From Crotalaria pallida (Eukaryota; Streptophyta; Magnoliopsida; Fabales; Fabaceae), in NCBI GenBank assembly GCA_037953625.1, contig CM075651.1:133204501-133268500 (forward strand): a DNA stretch of 64,000 nucleotides, given 5' to 3'. Under the pieces are notes generated by a model, which was given only the letters and a program-made list of their open reading frames with translations, had not been told where the DNA came from and ran no database searches. The position numbers and the translations under genes are program-made. Of the stretch, positions 10,750 to 22,328 are shown one piece after another (positions within the stretch are counted from its first letter, which is position 1; every line of letters starts with the position of its first letter).

Positions 10750-11395
10750 ATAAATTATGTTTATTAAGTTTATAAGTTATTATTAAATATATTATTTATA
10801 ATTGAAAAAAAAAATACTTCATCCATTCCAATTTGGAACCTTTTCCCCATAAACTATGTATATTAAGTTTATAAGATATTATTAAATATATTATTTATAA
10901 TTGAAAAAATTATTTCATCTATTCCAATTTATATGTTGTTATAGCATTTTCAATTTGGGAAATGCTGGTTTGTACGAAAGAAACTTTCGTGTAACCACAC
11001 GAACAGTGGTTTTTTTTATTTGACTTTTTCAACTCTTACGTATTATGTAAGTTGTTTATTGGCCCATAACTCTTACCTGTTATGCAAGTTGTTTATTGGC
11101 CCATAACCAATTCGTCACATTTCGGGGGCAGTTTTTTCGTGCTATATAACACTACTGTTTCAACTTATTCCAAATTATTTGGAACTTTAAGAATTCGATG
11201 ATGCATTAATTAATTATTTTTTTCAATTTAACTTTGTTTTTAAACATTCTGAAATATGTGATGCAAAGTGAGTATAATACAGTAAAATTGTCTTATATTT
11301 ATCTTCAAATTTGAAACATTAAATATTTTTTTAATCTATGTGAAACTCCTAATAAAGTGATAAATAAATTGGAACGAAGGAAATAGTATATTTTT
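10750..11395. repeat. Eroded MITE complex with 38-bp tandem repeat
   Basis: An AT-rich block, TTTATTAAGTTTATAAG... with ATTATTTATAATTG, appears twice (about 10757-10805 and 10858-10905). At 11028-11104 a unit of about 38 bp, AACTCTTACGTATTATGTAA plus GTTGTTTATTGGCCCAT, is tandemly duplicated. From about 11160 to 11392 the sequence resembles a decayed copy of the 272-bp Stowaway family at 13357 and 53591, with shared blocks such as GGAACTTTAAGAATTCGATGA. Confidence 0.55.
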
Positions 11396-11744
11396 TCTAT
11401 TCTTTAACTGTTGTTATAAGTTCGCATTCTTGATTGCATTTTTAACAACTCTAACCTCGTCTCCAGCAGACTCGGTGCTATACTGACATGCCTATGAAAC
11501 CCTAAAAACCTATAGGAGAAAAAGGCTAAGAGAGAGAAATTGACAGAAGGACCAACTATGCCAACGAACTACTTTAAAAGACAATTTTTCAACAAAAAAA
11601 CTTAAAGGACCACTTTAAAACAAAGAAATAACTTAAGGGACCAAAGAAGCAATTTTGTCATTATTCTCCTGAATATTTGAATGTTTACAGTCGTTTTCTT
11701 TGTAAAGTTGGTTCAGCAAGGTTTTTATAGAGTATTTTTCCTCT

Positions 11745-12012
11745 GAAGCCTCACATAGTGAATCTACGATCTTCTCACTCATAAGTTTTCGCAGCACATA
11801 CATTATCTGCTCAGCCTAGCTGTATTGTACTTCGTGGTTTGACCATCATCTCCTCCTTCTTATTAGAAGACAATGCTTTTTAGCAATTTGTCTATGCCTT
11901 CCAACACTTTGGCGAGACCTTGCTGATCTAGAATGCTTGTAGTAGCTTCAATTTCCATAAATTGAAGTCGTTGGATCCATCAAACTTCTCCACATCAAAT
12001 TTTTGCACTCAC
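11745..12012 (-). pseudogene. Ty1/Copia retrotransposon gag relic
   Basis: The minus strand reads KFDVEKFDGSNDFNLWKLK (about 12000-11945), a near match to the conserved start of plant Copia gag. After a frameshift comes DQQGLAKVLEGIDKLLKS, then EEMMVKPRSTIQL, in the same order as Copia gag proteins. Stops and frameshifts interrupt it, and no protease, integrase or RT was seen. Upstream sequence at 12013-12240 may be its leader. No LTR pair was identified. Confidence 0.7.
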
Positions 12013-12243
12013 ATCTTGAATTCGAAACCAAGTGTGTTTTAGATACTTTATGGATGTGAGTGGAAGCGTACACAAAATTTTGTGGGGAAGAATAGAAAAA
12101 TTGAGCACGTGAATAGTAACACCTGAATAATAACCTATCACTATTCACACCAACAAATAAAGAAATTGCATACTAGAATTATTTTTACGTGGAAACCCAA
12201 TAAGAGAGAAAACTACGAGACAATCTCCGGAAGTAATCTACTA

Positions 12244-12515
12244 CTCCCTCAGGTCCTATTTATAAGACCCTTTTGAGGTTTTTATTTTGATCCTATTTAT
12301 AAGACCCATTTTCGATTTTCAATAGCATTTAATTACTTTTTTGCACTGACATCCTATAAAGTCAACACTTTTTAAAGTTTCAATAATAATTATAGGGATG
12401 GTTTTGAAAAAGTATATCAAATTTTCACATTTCTAATGTCACTAACCAATTTATCTACTCTCATTGGTGGGAGTCCAAAATCCCAAAAAGATCTTATAAA
12501 TAGGATGGAAAGGAG
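12244..12515. mobile_element. Stowaway-type MITE (272 bp), family B
   Basis: Ends CTCCCTCAGGTCCTATTTAT and, reverse-complemented, CTCCTTTCCATCCTATTTAT, flanked by TA (12242-12243 and 12516-12517). The internal AAGACCC/ATTTATAAGACC motif is repeated at the left end. It is non-coding. Confidence 0.85.
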
Positions 12516-13120
12516 TATATAAAAAGAAAATTATAATACCATATAAGCAATGTAGTGTATGCCAGTGAGAGACTCTCCTATCACAATTGTAGCGTTATAG
12601 AGTACTATAGAAAGTACACCCAAAACTATCCCATGTGTATCCCTAGTATTTACACACTCTATGCTCTTGAATTTTTTAGAACTCTGTCTTTATCTCTCAC
12701 TGTATGCAAGCATAGCACTAGTATTATTTGGTTCTGCTTCTCATCATATCTTCAGTCAAAGTCATTGGGTATATTTATAGACAAACAATGCATGTGAAAG
12801 CTCCAAAGTTGCATTCCAATTTCTTCGTCCAACTTGCAGCTATCCCACCGAAAGTAATGCATGTTTACCTCATACATCAAACTTATTTCTTCGTCCAATT
12901 TCTTCGTCCAACTTGCATTCCAATTTCTTCGTCCAACTTGCAACTCATACATCAAACTTATTTTATAACCATTATTAATAAAAAATTATTACCTCGAAGA
13001 TAATAATGAATCAATAACCATTCATAAAAAGAAAATAATAAATAAATAACCAATAATTATAAAGTTGATGTAAAAAACAACAAAAAGTATCATGATCATT
13101 TCCATAAAATAATGAGAAAA
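12516..13120. repeat. Intergenic stretch with short local repeats
   Basis: No gene was seen. At 12810-12950 the motif TTCTTCGTCCAACTTGCA recurs, with CATACATCAAACTTATT also repeated, giving short imperfect direct repeats. Function is unknown. Confidence 0.45.
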
Positions 13121-13124
13121 TGAG

Positions 13125-13270
13125 TAGTGCACGACAGTGTAAAGTTTTTTACACAATCAGTGCATCATCCACCATTCATCTGTTTATGGTTGTTGACTTT
13201 TAGATTAAAGTAATATAAATGAATGATGGATGATGGACTGATGGTGTAAAAAACTTTACACCGTGCATGC
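13125..13270. mobile_element. Small foldback MITE, copy 1
   Basis: Arms share GTGTAAAGTTTTTTACAC and CATCATCCACCATTCAT in inverted orientation around a loop of about 45 bp. A related foldback, sharing CATCATC...CATTCAT and the TTACACTGTC ends, lies at 48004-48150. No convincing target duplication was found. Confidence 0.65.
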
Positions 13271-13356
13271 CCATTAATCTCTAAAATAATACTGAATCTA
13301 ATAAGCAGCAGTCCACACAGGTTATCCTGACACGAAATATTAAATGCAGAGATGTA

Positions 13357-13628
13357 CTCCCTCCGTTCCATATTATCTGTCACTTTAACATTTTTAACTT
13401 GTTCCAAATTATTTGTCACTTTAGGAATTCGAGAATGTATTAATTGATTTTTTCCACCTTTAACCTTGCATTTAATGTGTTGAAATATGTGAAATGAGTG
13501 ATAATTAATGTACTTTGAGGGTATTATAGTGAAGTTATTTAATAATTCTCTTGAAAATTGAAATATTAAATGACTTTCTTAATCTGTGTGAAATTGCTAA
13601 AGTGACAGTTAAATTGGAACGGAGGGAG
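13357..13628. mobile_element. Stowaway-type MITE (272 bp), family C copy 1
   Basis: Ends CTCCCTCCGTTCCATATTAT and, reverse-complemented, CTCCCTCCGTTCCAATTTAA, flanked by TA (13355-13356, 13629-13630). An equally long copy in the opposite orientation lies at 53591-53862. Confidence 0.92.
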
Positions 13629-13668
13629 TACTATATATAGCATATGAGGTTCGCGGCTACTTTACTCT

Positions 13669-14281
13669 TAGAGCTGGCAATTCGGGTTGACCCGACCCAT
13701 TCGGACCAGCGGTGTTTTCGGGTTGGGTTGGGCTGGGCTGGGCTGACCCATTTTATTTCGGGCAAATCATTTTCATAGCCCAGCCCAGTCCATTAGTTTT
13801 TCAGACTGGGTCGGCTGACCCATGAGCCAATATTTATTTCATTTCCTTTAAAATTAATAATTAATCATAACCAAATTAAAATTTTATAATACTTTCTTTT
13901 GATTAGGATGTCATTATTAATTATAAAAATAATAAATGAAAAGACAAAATATTTTATCTCATCTTAATTTTATTATTGTTCACTCGTATTCAGTAGTAAA
14001 ATATTACTCCCTCCGATCCTTATTATAAGCACCCTTTTTGTGAGAGAGAAAGAGAGCTTATAATAAGCATCGGAGGGAGTATAACATATTAATAAAAAAA
14101 ATTTAAATTCGAACCAAACGGGCCGGCCCAACCCATATCGGATTGGCTCGTGTCGAGCTAATGAATTGTCAAATTGGGCTGGGCTAAAAAAATTCGGATT
14201 AGAATTCCCCTGACCCAACCCATGCTTATGTCGAGTTAAATGGATCGCCCCGTCGGGCTTAGCCCATGTTTGACAGCTCTA
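13669..14281. mobile_element. hAT-type MITE (613 bp) with nested mini-Stowaway
   Basis: Left end TAGAGCTGGCAATTCGGGTT; right end, reverse-complemented, TAGAGCTGTCAAACATGGGC. Both arms are rich in GGGTTGG/GGGCTGG and CCAACCC runs. Flanks TTTACTCT and ATTACTCT would be a 7/8 target duplication if two bases at the right end are discounted, so the exact right boundary is uncertain. It contains the 73-bp element at 14007-14079. Confidence 0.75.
14007..14079. mobile_element. Minimal Stowaway MITE (73 bp)
   Basis: A 73-bp hairpin with ends CTCCCTCCGATCC...AAGCATCGGAGGGAG, TTATTATAAGC/GCTTATAATAA inner arms and TA on both sides (14005-14006, 14080-14081). Only about 20 bp of loop remains, so this is an extreme internal deletion derivative or a very small family. 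Confidence 0.85.
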
Positions 14282-14554
14282 TAATTACTCTGAAGGTTTC
14301 ACGACATAAAATAAAATTTGAATCATGATAATTTATTAACAAATTTAATTTATTCCAACAAAATTGAATCTTGCATCTAAAAATTAAATAAAACTGTTGA
14401 GCTATAAAATTGAGATAGATCTAGACCGTTGGAACATCAAGTGAAATGGGGTTGAGCTAGAATCTTCTTTATAATATTATTTTTAGTGTTTGGACGAAAT
14501 CAAGTGTTACCGTATTAATGCACTTATTATCAGTAACCAGTAATAATAAAAAAT

Positions 14555-15067
14555 GACTTATTTATTGTTTTAGTCGTTAAAAGTTCAGCGTATTTTGGTT
14601 TTAGTCCCTAGAAGTTATTTTGAATGAGGTTGATCCTTAAATTTTCAAACATTTTGGTTTTGGTCTCTTCCATTAGTAAAAATCTGTTATTTGCTGACAT
14701 GGTTAACGAAAATCCATATATACCAACAGCCACTTGGTGTGAGGTAGCGCCAAATAGGCGATGTGACATGGATGATTCAAGGCCATGAACTCAAAATTTT
14801 GCGTACGGGACCATTTTGTGTATCGGACCATTTTGCGTTCGTGGATTTGTATTATCTACGTCATATCACTTATTTGGTGTCACCCCAGATCACATGGACT
14901 GTTATGTGATGTTCCGCCAACCACACAAATAAATAACGAATTTGTACTAATGGAAGAGACCAAAACCAAAATGTTTGAAAATTTAAGGACTAGTCTCGTC
15001 AAAATAACTTTTAAAGACTAAAACCAAAACACACTGAACTTTTAGAGATTAAAACCACAACTAAGCC
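14555..15067. mobile_element. MULE-type MITE (513 bp), family D copy 1
   Basis: The left end reads GACTTATTTATTGTTTTAGT and the right end, reverse-complemented, GGCTTAGTTGTGGTTTTAAT. The 9-bp target duplication ATAAAAAAT is exact (14546-14554 and 15068-15076). Arms contain the repeated 'TTTGGTTTTAGTCC' type motif. A second copy in the same orientation lies at 51865-52334. It ends about 380 bp upstream of the ureide permease start codon. Confidence 0.9.
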
Positions 15068-15444
15068 ATAAAAAATTAATCAATTTTACAATGGTAGAAA
15101 TAATTGTAATGAATTTTGCTTTTACCAATGTTTTAGACATGCTTTATAAGTCAAAGTTTTTTTTTTAATTTTTTTTTAATATAAGTCAAAGTTTAAATAG
15201 TTGAAACAAACAAATCATGCCATGCATTCTTTGAATATTCTACTGCAACATGGTAGGTGAATGATTATTTAAAGGATAACGACAATGTGCCTCAGTATTC
15301 ACGTCTTCACATATTACACGCAAATACTTCAAAAGTCTATGATGTCACTCTCAGGTTTCCTCTGCTATATGGTTTAACCTCCTTGACTTGCTCGAATTGA
15401 ATCTAACAGGATCTATTATTATTGTATGTAGTGAGAGTTGAAAA

Positions 15445-18400
15445 ATGTATCTGGTGGAGAGCAAGGGAGGAGCCATAGTATGCATGCTGATGTCCCTTTT
15501 CTTCTTAGGGACATGGCCGGCTGTTATGACACTATTAGAAAGGCGAGGTCGTCTTCCTCAGCACACATACCTTGACTACACCCTCACCAATCTCTTGGCT
15601 GCTGTTATCATTGCTTTCACTTTTGGTGAGATTGGCAAGAGCACAACTCATAAGCCAAACTTCTTATCTCAGCTTTCTCAGGTATATATGTGTCTATCTT
15701 TATTCTTTCTCAAGGTAGTCATGTGAGGTTCATCCTTAATAAACCCCTTAGTTTAGATGATATTTTTAGAGTCAACAGAGACCATATATATATATACATA
15801 GATATATAAGAATGAATGAAGTGTTGAAGATTTTAAAGTATTAGTATGTATTAATTTAGAGTGTTTAATATATTTGGAAAAATTATATTATAATTATATT
15901 TATGCGAATTTTAATTGGTTAAAATTATAATCCGTTTAATTTAAATTATGATTATAATATGAGATCATATATGATGATGTTGACCACAAGTCATCATTTC
16001 AGTTGACTCCAGCACAACGTAACTTCTTACATTTCATTTCCTATAAGAAATATATTACCTTTCTTAGTGTGTTGCTTATCCAAAAAAAGAAAAACTTCCT
16101 TGGTCTGTTAAAGTAGTTAAGTATAACCAAAGATCAGATGGAACACTATATTCAACTTCTCCAAAGTTTAAACTGATCTTTTCTTTAGAAGGATGGCTGA
16201 CTTACTACTACGTTCAAGCTCCGTTTGTTCATAATGACTAATATGTGAGGTGGTGCTGTTATGCTTGTTTGGTACATATAGTATTACATTTATACTACAC
16301 ACGTATGTATGAAGGCGCGTTTCATTTTCTAATATATATACACAAGTATAAGACAGCAAATTATAAAACAAATGTGGTTTTAAGGTCCCTTCTTTCATAT
16401 TGATAGGGCAGGGGCTCTTAATTACAGTACCTCTTAGTACCTTACTGGTCAGTGTAATAGCAATGCTACCTTACTGGCATTATGTATTTTGCTAGTATTT
16501 TTATACATACTAATAAAATTTGCAAGAAATTTTTTGTCAAAATTTATAGTTAATGAATGTGTTTGGTCTATGATATTTGATGCAGGATAACTGGCCTTCT
16601 GTTCTGTTTGCCATGGCGGGTGGGGTAGTCCTTAGCATTGGAAATCTGTCAACACAATATGCTTGGGCTTTTGTTGGTTTATCAGTTGTAGAAGTCATAA
16701 CTTCGAGCACAACAGTTGTTATAGGTATCCCATTCTCATATATATTCCTCTTGGATGCTGGGGCTTGAAGCATATGTAACTATTCATCCAAGTTTTGAGA
16801 GATGATTCATAATAAAATTATGGAACTATTCATGTAAGTTAATGTTTCAGTTGTGAATTGTAACAGGAACAACGCTGAATTACTTTTTGGATGACAAAAT
16901 CAACAAAGCCGAGATACTTTTCCCTGGAGTTGGTTGCTTCTTGATTGCAGTTTGTATAGGTTCTGCTGTTCATTCATCTAATACTGCTGATAATAAGGCC
17001 AAGCTCAATGATTACAAATATGCAGCTGAGTATGTGTTGTTTGTTTACAACAACTTTAGATATGATGAAATTGATATATTGAATGTGTGTTGATGCAAGG
17101 GTGAGGAGTGGTCGTATATATAGGACAAGTACATAATAATAAAGACTAAAATAACCTTAACTAAAAAATACTAATTACATATTGTTGATTCTCCCTGCGA
17201 ATTAATCTGCACTACTTCTAGTAATCTAGTTCATCCCTGTGCTATCTCCACTTCCTGAAAATAAAAATTGAAAAGAAAATAAAATGTTTCTCATTTCTGT
17301 TTGGAACCGTCATTGTTTTATAAAAATAGAATGATGAATGTAGCAAAGCAATTATAAAAATAGAAGCAACAAGTTTGCAACTAGCTAGGGACAGAACTTT
17401 ATTCATTTCAATGTGAGGAAGTAGTAATATTTTCTAATCTACAATTTTTTTTTCTAAATGATAATTTGAAAAGATAACTGAATTTGTTGCCTGGGTGGTC
17501 ATGCGTTTCTGTTGCTGCAATTGTCTCTACACTATTTCTAAGGAGAAAATTGTTTTATCCAATTGTCCAATTTTAAGAGCACAAAAACTTGAGTTGGAAT
17601 GGTTATCTTAGTTTCTTGATGATGTACTGATTTTGTTTTAGATTTTGATTTTTTTTTTTAATTTTATGAAAGGTGATAGCATAAATGATTTTCTCCAAAT
17701 TTTGATATTTTGCCAGGGGAATCAATTTATCCAAATTGAAGGAAACAAGTGGAGGTAAATAACACAGTATGTATTTTCCTATTTAATGGAATTGCTATCT
17801 TTGATATAATAATAGCTTTTATGCCCCTCCTTCATTACAAATATAGTTGATTCAAAGGATCTAGAGAATGGAAGTGGTTCTAGAAACAAAGCCAAAGCAG
17901 GAACTGCAGTTTTTCTTATAGAGCTTGAGAAAAGAAGATCTATTAAGGCAGGTGGTTATTTTTTAGGGTAAATTCTATCATAGTAAAAACCTTTTTTTTC
18001 CCTTCATTTTATTGCATTTATATATTGTTCTTATATGAAACCTTTTGCAGGTGTTTGGGAAGAGCACATTCATTGGATTAGCTATAACTTTCTTTGCTGG
18101 AGCATGCTTCTCTCTATTTTCACCAGCATTCAATTTGGCAACAAATGACCAGTGGCACACTTTAAAGAAAGGGGTCCCCCATTTGAATGTTTACACAACC
18201 TTCTTCTATTTTTCAGTATCTTGTTTTGTTGTTGCAATTATTCTAAACATCACTTTCCTTTACCACCCTGTGTTGAACTTACCAAAGTCATCACTGAAAG
18301 CTTATTTGAGAGACTGGGATGGAAGAGGTTGGGCTTTATTGGCTGGTCTCCTTTGTGGATTTGGGAATGGCCTCCAATTTATGGGTGGTCAAGCTGCAGG

Positions 18401-19095
18401 ATATGCAGCTGCTGATGCTGTTCAGGTTAGTTTTTACCTTGGAAAATGAGTAACACTTGTTATGTGGTGAAATTGATTAATAATTGATCAACATATACTG
18501 TAATCGATTATTTGCCCTGTTCACCATATAGTTCATGTTATTCATCGGTTATCATCATGTCGTTCACTAGTGCAAAAATGATAGAGAAATTTAGGTGTTC
18601 GCTAGAGTCATGATGACAAAAATATTTGGTGTGCATATAATTGATGTTTCACATTTTATTTATGCCTGAAGATCACTTTGCATAAGAAAATCTTTAGCCT
18701 AGACATGTTAGGCATTGCTCTTACACTATAAAACGTGTGGTAGGTTTAGGTTAGTTACATGAGGTAGCATTTTCTTTCACTTCAAACCACCATTGCATTT
18801 CATTTCTTCTTAGCCTAAGATTGGTGTTCTTGATAATCTTGGATACTAATAATATTAACTAATCTTACCTTAATTTGACTTGTGCTTGTTCCTTATAATC
18901 AACAATTATTGTTAACTTGAAAATTGTAATGTTTATATACAGGCACTTCCACTTGTTAGCACCTTCTGGGGCATCGTTTTGTTTGGCGAGTATCGAAAAT
19001 CATCAAGAAGAACATATGTACTTCTAGGGGGAATGTTGCTTATGTTTGTTGTGGCTGTTGCTGTACTCATGGCATCATCCGGCCATCGAAAATGA
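15445..19095 (+). CDS. UPS: Ureide permease (UPS family)
   Basis: A plasma-membrane H+-coupled transporter for allantoin and related purine or pyrimidine ring compounds, by family knowledge. Seven exons: 15445-15681, 16586-16724, 16867-17029, 17717-17754, 17847-17947, 18051-18425, 18943-19095; total 1206 bp, 401 aa, matching UPS proteins. The N terminus MYLVESKGGAIVCML, LPQHTYLDYTLTNLLAA, NLSTQYAWAFVGLSVVEV, LFSPAFNLATNDQWHT, CGFGNGLQFMGGQAAGYAA and the C terminus LMASSGHRK are family hallmarks. About ten hydrophobic membrane segments surround a hydrophilic central loop (exons 3-5). The start ATG is the first in frame and gives the canonical N terminus. Exon 5 ends AAG|GCAGGT, a GC rather than GT donor; only this junction preserves ...RRSIK|VFGKS. 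Ureides carry fixed nitrogen in some legumes, but which UPS paralogue this is cannot be told from sequence alone. Confidence 0.95.
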
Positions 19096-19750
19096 TCATT
19101 CAGCTGAAGTAGAAAATGTATATAAAGATTGAATGGCTGCACTGTTTATATTAGAGATGCAAAATATGCTCACACATCATTAGGTTCAATTTTCAACTAC
19201 TACAAAACATTGTTTAATGCAAGAAAATGTACAAACTAAGTATTCTCAAAGTTAAAGGACAAGGGTACCTATTAAGAAAAGGTATAGACCAAGAAACTAC
19301 GAGGAGCACAGACACGGTTGAAAATTGAAATCTTCTTATTGATCATTCTTATTCTTATGTGTGAAATGCGTAAGAAAATAGGTAAGAGTGAAGAAACTCA
19401 TATTCGAAAAATTGTACTACCTCCATCCCTATGTGTGTGTGTATATATCCATTTTGGTATATTTCATGTAAATTAAAAAAATTGGTTAATTTAATTAATC
19501 AATATTTCATGTATTTTCAAAATTACTCTTATTAATGACATTGAGAATTTAAAATGTGTTAAGTAAACAGGGTGTTCGTGAAAACAAGTAATTAATTATC
19601 ATTAAAAATTGGTTGGTACATGGTCTTATAAATAAAAACTTAATAAAAACAAAATAAAAGTGTGAAAAAGTTTTACTGATATAAAAAAGAGTAAAGATAA
19701 TACTATTGTTTGTTCCCACAACTTATTGCAAGATTACATCAAATTACCTC
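19096..19750. other. 3' region of ureide permease and intergenic DNA
   Basis: Probable 3' UTR follows the stop. Near 19420-19690 the sequence begins TACTACCTCCATCCCTATG and resembles a decayed Stowaway-like element, but its right end is not clear. Confidence 0.4.
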
Positions 19751-20047
19751 GGGTTTTTCTTTTTGGACCCCACTATTTACTCACCGGCCCCCATTTTCTT
19801 CCGTCTTATACAAGGCGGTAGTGTATTTTTTCCTCCTTATACAATGCGGTAGTGTAAAATTATCATATTTTTCCGTCTTATACAAGGTGGAAGTGCAAAA
19901 TTACCATTTTTCCGCCTAAAAAGGGGCGGAAAAAACTGATAATTTACACTACCGCCTTGTATAAGGCGGAAAAATGCTCTACCGTCTAGTGTAACGCGGA
20001 AAAAATGGGGGCCGGTGAGTAATCAATGGGGTTAAAAAGAAAAACTC
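19751..20047. mobile_element. MULE-type MITE with internal palindrome array (297 bp)
   Basis: Ends GGGTTTTTCTTTTTGGACCC and, reverse-complemented, GAGTTTTTCTTTTTAACCCC, with an exact 9-bp target duplication AATTACCTC (19742-19750 and 20048-20056). The interior repeats a unit of about 26 bp, TTCCGTCTTATACAAGGCGG plus TAGTGTA, three times on the left and inverted on the right. The termini resemble the larger element at 54186-54959, which carries a different palindrome array. Confidence 0.9.
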
Positions 20048-20056
20048 AATTACCTC

Positions 20057-20760
20057 TAAAATTCATCCAACACCCAAATATTTTAATCCAGCAATTTTGA
20101 GATTTTTACTTTTCTTGGACAACCAAATATTTTCTTGGATAACCATAGGCGTTAGCTAATAGCATCTTTTGCTTTTTAATTTTTCTTTTTCTAAAAGTTT
20201 AGAAGAATGAAAGGTTTTTATTTCCCTTCCTTTTTTATGGTTTTTGTGTTTTTGATTTTGATTTAACAAAATCAGATTTAACAAAATCATCAAAGTAATC
20301 ACTTCCAAGTCACAATGCATTCCCCTCGCTTTAGAGGATTTACGGAGGAAATAAAGAGTGAGAACCAAAAAATAAGCCAACCTTCGGAAAGAATTTTAAA
20401 ATCAAACTAATTCATATTTTAATTTCAAATATAAAAAAACTTATTAACAAGTGAACAATAGAGTAAAATATGATCATATATAAAGATAATGTGATCATCA
20501 TGTTAGTCCTTAATAAAAAATCATCAACTAAGTCATTAAAAGTTTAAATTACAATCACATTGATTTTTCCAAAAATTTATTTGAGACCATGCATGTGAAT
20601 ATTTTGAAAACCAAAATTTACATTACATGATAATGTTTAATCTTTAAAAACTTATTTGATGAATATTTTATATGAAAAACTAACAAGCAAGATAGTAACT
20701 ATATTTTTTGAGCATTCATATGACATTTTACTCATACGTTTTGAGGCCAATAATCAATTT
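20057..20760. other. Intergenic stretch, nothing assigned
   Basis: AT-rich; no credible gene, RNA or terminal repeat was seen. Confidence 0.4.
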
Positions 20761-20767
20761 CTCCTTA

Positions 20768-21258
20768 GGGAATGTTTGATTGGGGTAAGTGGGGTGAAGG
20801 GAAGGGGATGGGTAGGGGTTTTATTAAATTTTTTTGTTTGGTTCACCTTTTGGAAGGGAGGAGAGGGATCCGTTTTTTTTTTTTTTAACCTCAATTTTTG
20901 CCTCCTTCAAATTTGGAAGTTTTTAGTTGTATTATATTTTCTTGCCTAAATTGTCTCAAACTAATTGGTGAAAATCCAAATATAACCCACATCATTTTAA
21001 CCTTGTTGATACTTTTTACCACACAGAACTTTTCGAAAACCCCCTTAACAACCTAAATGCAACAATTTTTTTTTTTTTAATCCATGTGTGGGGCATCTCA
21101 TTTATACTAAAAATATCTTTAAATTATATCATCATCATCATGACCAACCGACTTGCTACATGCAAAAGTATAGAAGTAAATACTTCGTAGGTTTGCAAAC
21201 CAAATAAACAAAATGTTATTTTTTCTCCCTTTCCCCCATTAAATCAAACACAATATAA
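20768..21258. mobile_element. Possible inverted-repeat element
   Basis: The left edge AGGGAATGTTTGATTGGGG and the right edge CCCCCATTAAATCAAACAC are inverted relatives, and both borders are rich in GGGGA/TCCCC. Target duplication and internal coding were not found, so this is a weak call. Confidence 0.4.
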
Positions 21259-21757
21259 TTAAAATGTTGGCTTAGTTGCATTTTTTTTTATCATTTATCT
21301 AATTTTGAATATTTACTTTGATTCTTAATTGTTTTTGGTTATTTTGATCCTTTATTTTTTTAAAAAAAATTTCAATTTGGTCCTTAAGTTATAACAATAT
21401 TAATTTTAGTCGGAATATTCCCAATCATCACTTGAAACTAGAAAATGTTGTCAGAATTTGAAAAAATTTATCCAATTCTTTACTCTCTTTCTTCAAACAT
21501 TCATCTTCATCTTCGTTCTTCTTCCTAATGGTTGTCATATTCTCCCTTAAAAACCAATCACCATTGTGAGTTCCAATGACACCACCACCTGCAACAAAAC
21601 GTGTTTTCTCAAAATCACAAACCACCACCATGAAACTCATTCCATCACCAAGAGCAAAGCCACCACCACTATGAGTTGAAGCACCATGCCACCATCGTGT
21701 CGTTTGTTGCCACCACCCCCGACTGAGGCTTGCTTCTTAGCACAATTGTGTGATACT

Positions 21758-22105
21758 CTTTTTCCTACTTCTTGATTATGTAATTTTTCTTGTTGTGTGC
21801 TTGTGGGTGTGCTTGCTTGGATTTGCTATATTTTTTTTCTATCAAAGTTTTTAAGGAGGTAGGATTCTAGTAATGCCTTGGTAGATAATGTTGGGGTCAT
21901 TAGTTTTTGTTGCCTTAGAGTTTTTATTGCTTCACATTCTTGTGAAGTAGATTATTGTGTAATGCTTTTGGTAGGTTTTGGTCTATTTTGAGCACATGAT
22001 TATGTACTCATGTTCAAACCCTTCATAGAAGGTGGGGCTCACGTATACTATGATGTTTAATAGATAACTTGTTTTAATAAAATTTGTTTGCTTATAAAAA
22101 AAAAA
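21758..22105 (+). mobile_element. 5'-truncated LINE 3' end with target duplication
   Basis: About 340 bp ending TTTTAATAAAATTTGTTTGC plus TTATAAAAAAAAAA, a typical plant LINE 3' end. It is flanked by a perfect 14-bp target duplication AATTGTGTGATACT (21744-21757 and 22106-22119). Only 3' UTR sequence was copied. It ends about 220 bp upstream of the EMB1006-like start codon, so it sits in that gene's promoter or 5' leader region. Confidence 0.88.
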
Positions 22106-22328
22106 AATTGTGTGATACTTAATAGGTGTGTAAGCGGTTCAATCTTAGATCGCGAGACCGTTGGAATTGAACCGGACCGAAAAGTGTACTCTAGGCTGGT
22201 GTTCGATTCGATCTTAAATACGACAAAGGATGGGTGCTGAAACAAATTAGACAAAAACATGTAGAATCAGCAGCAGCTAACAAGATAAACTAAACCCCCT
22301 ACGTAGTTTCAGTTTGCAGAGAACTAGA

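Noticed and set aside
13669..14281. LTR or gene-like GC-rich block
   Set aside because: The repeats are inverted and terminal, so it is a hAT-type MITE.
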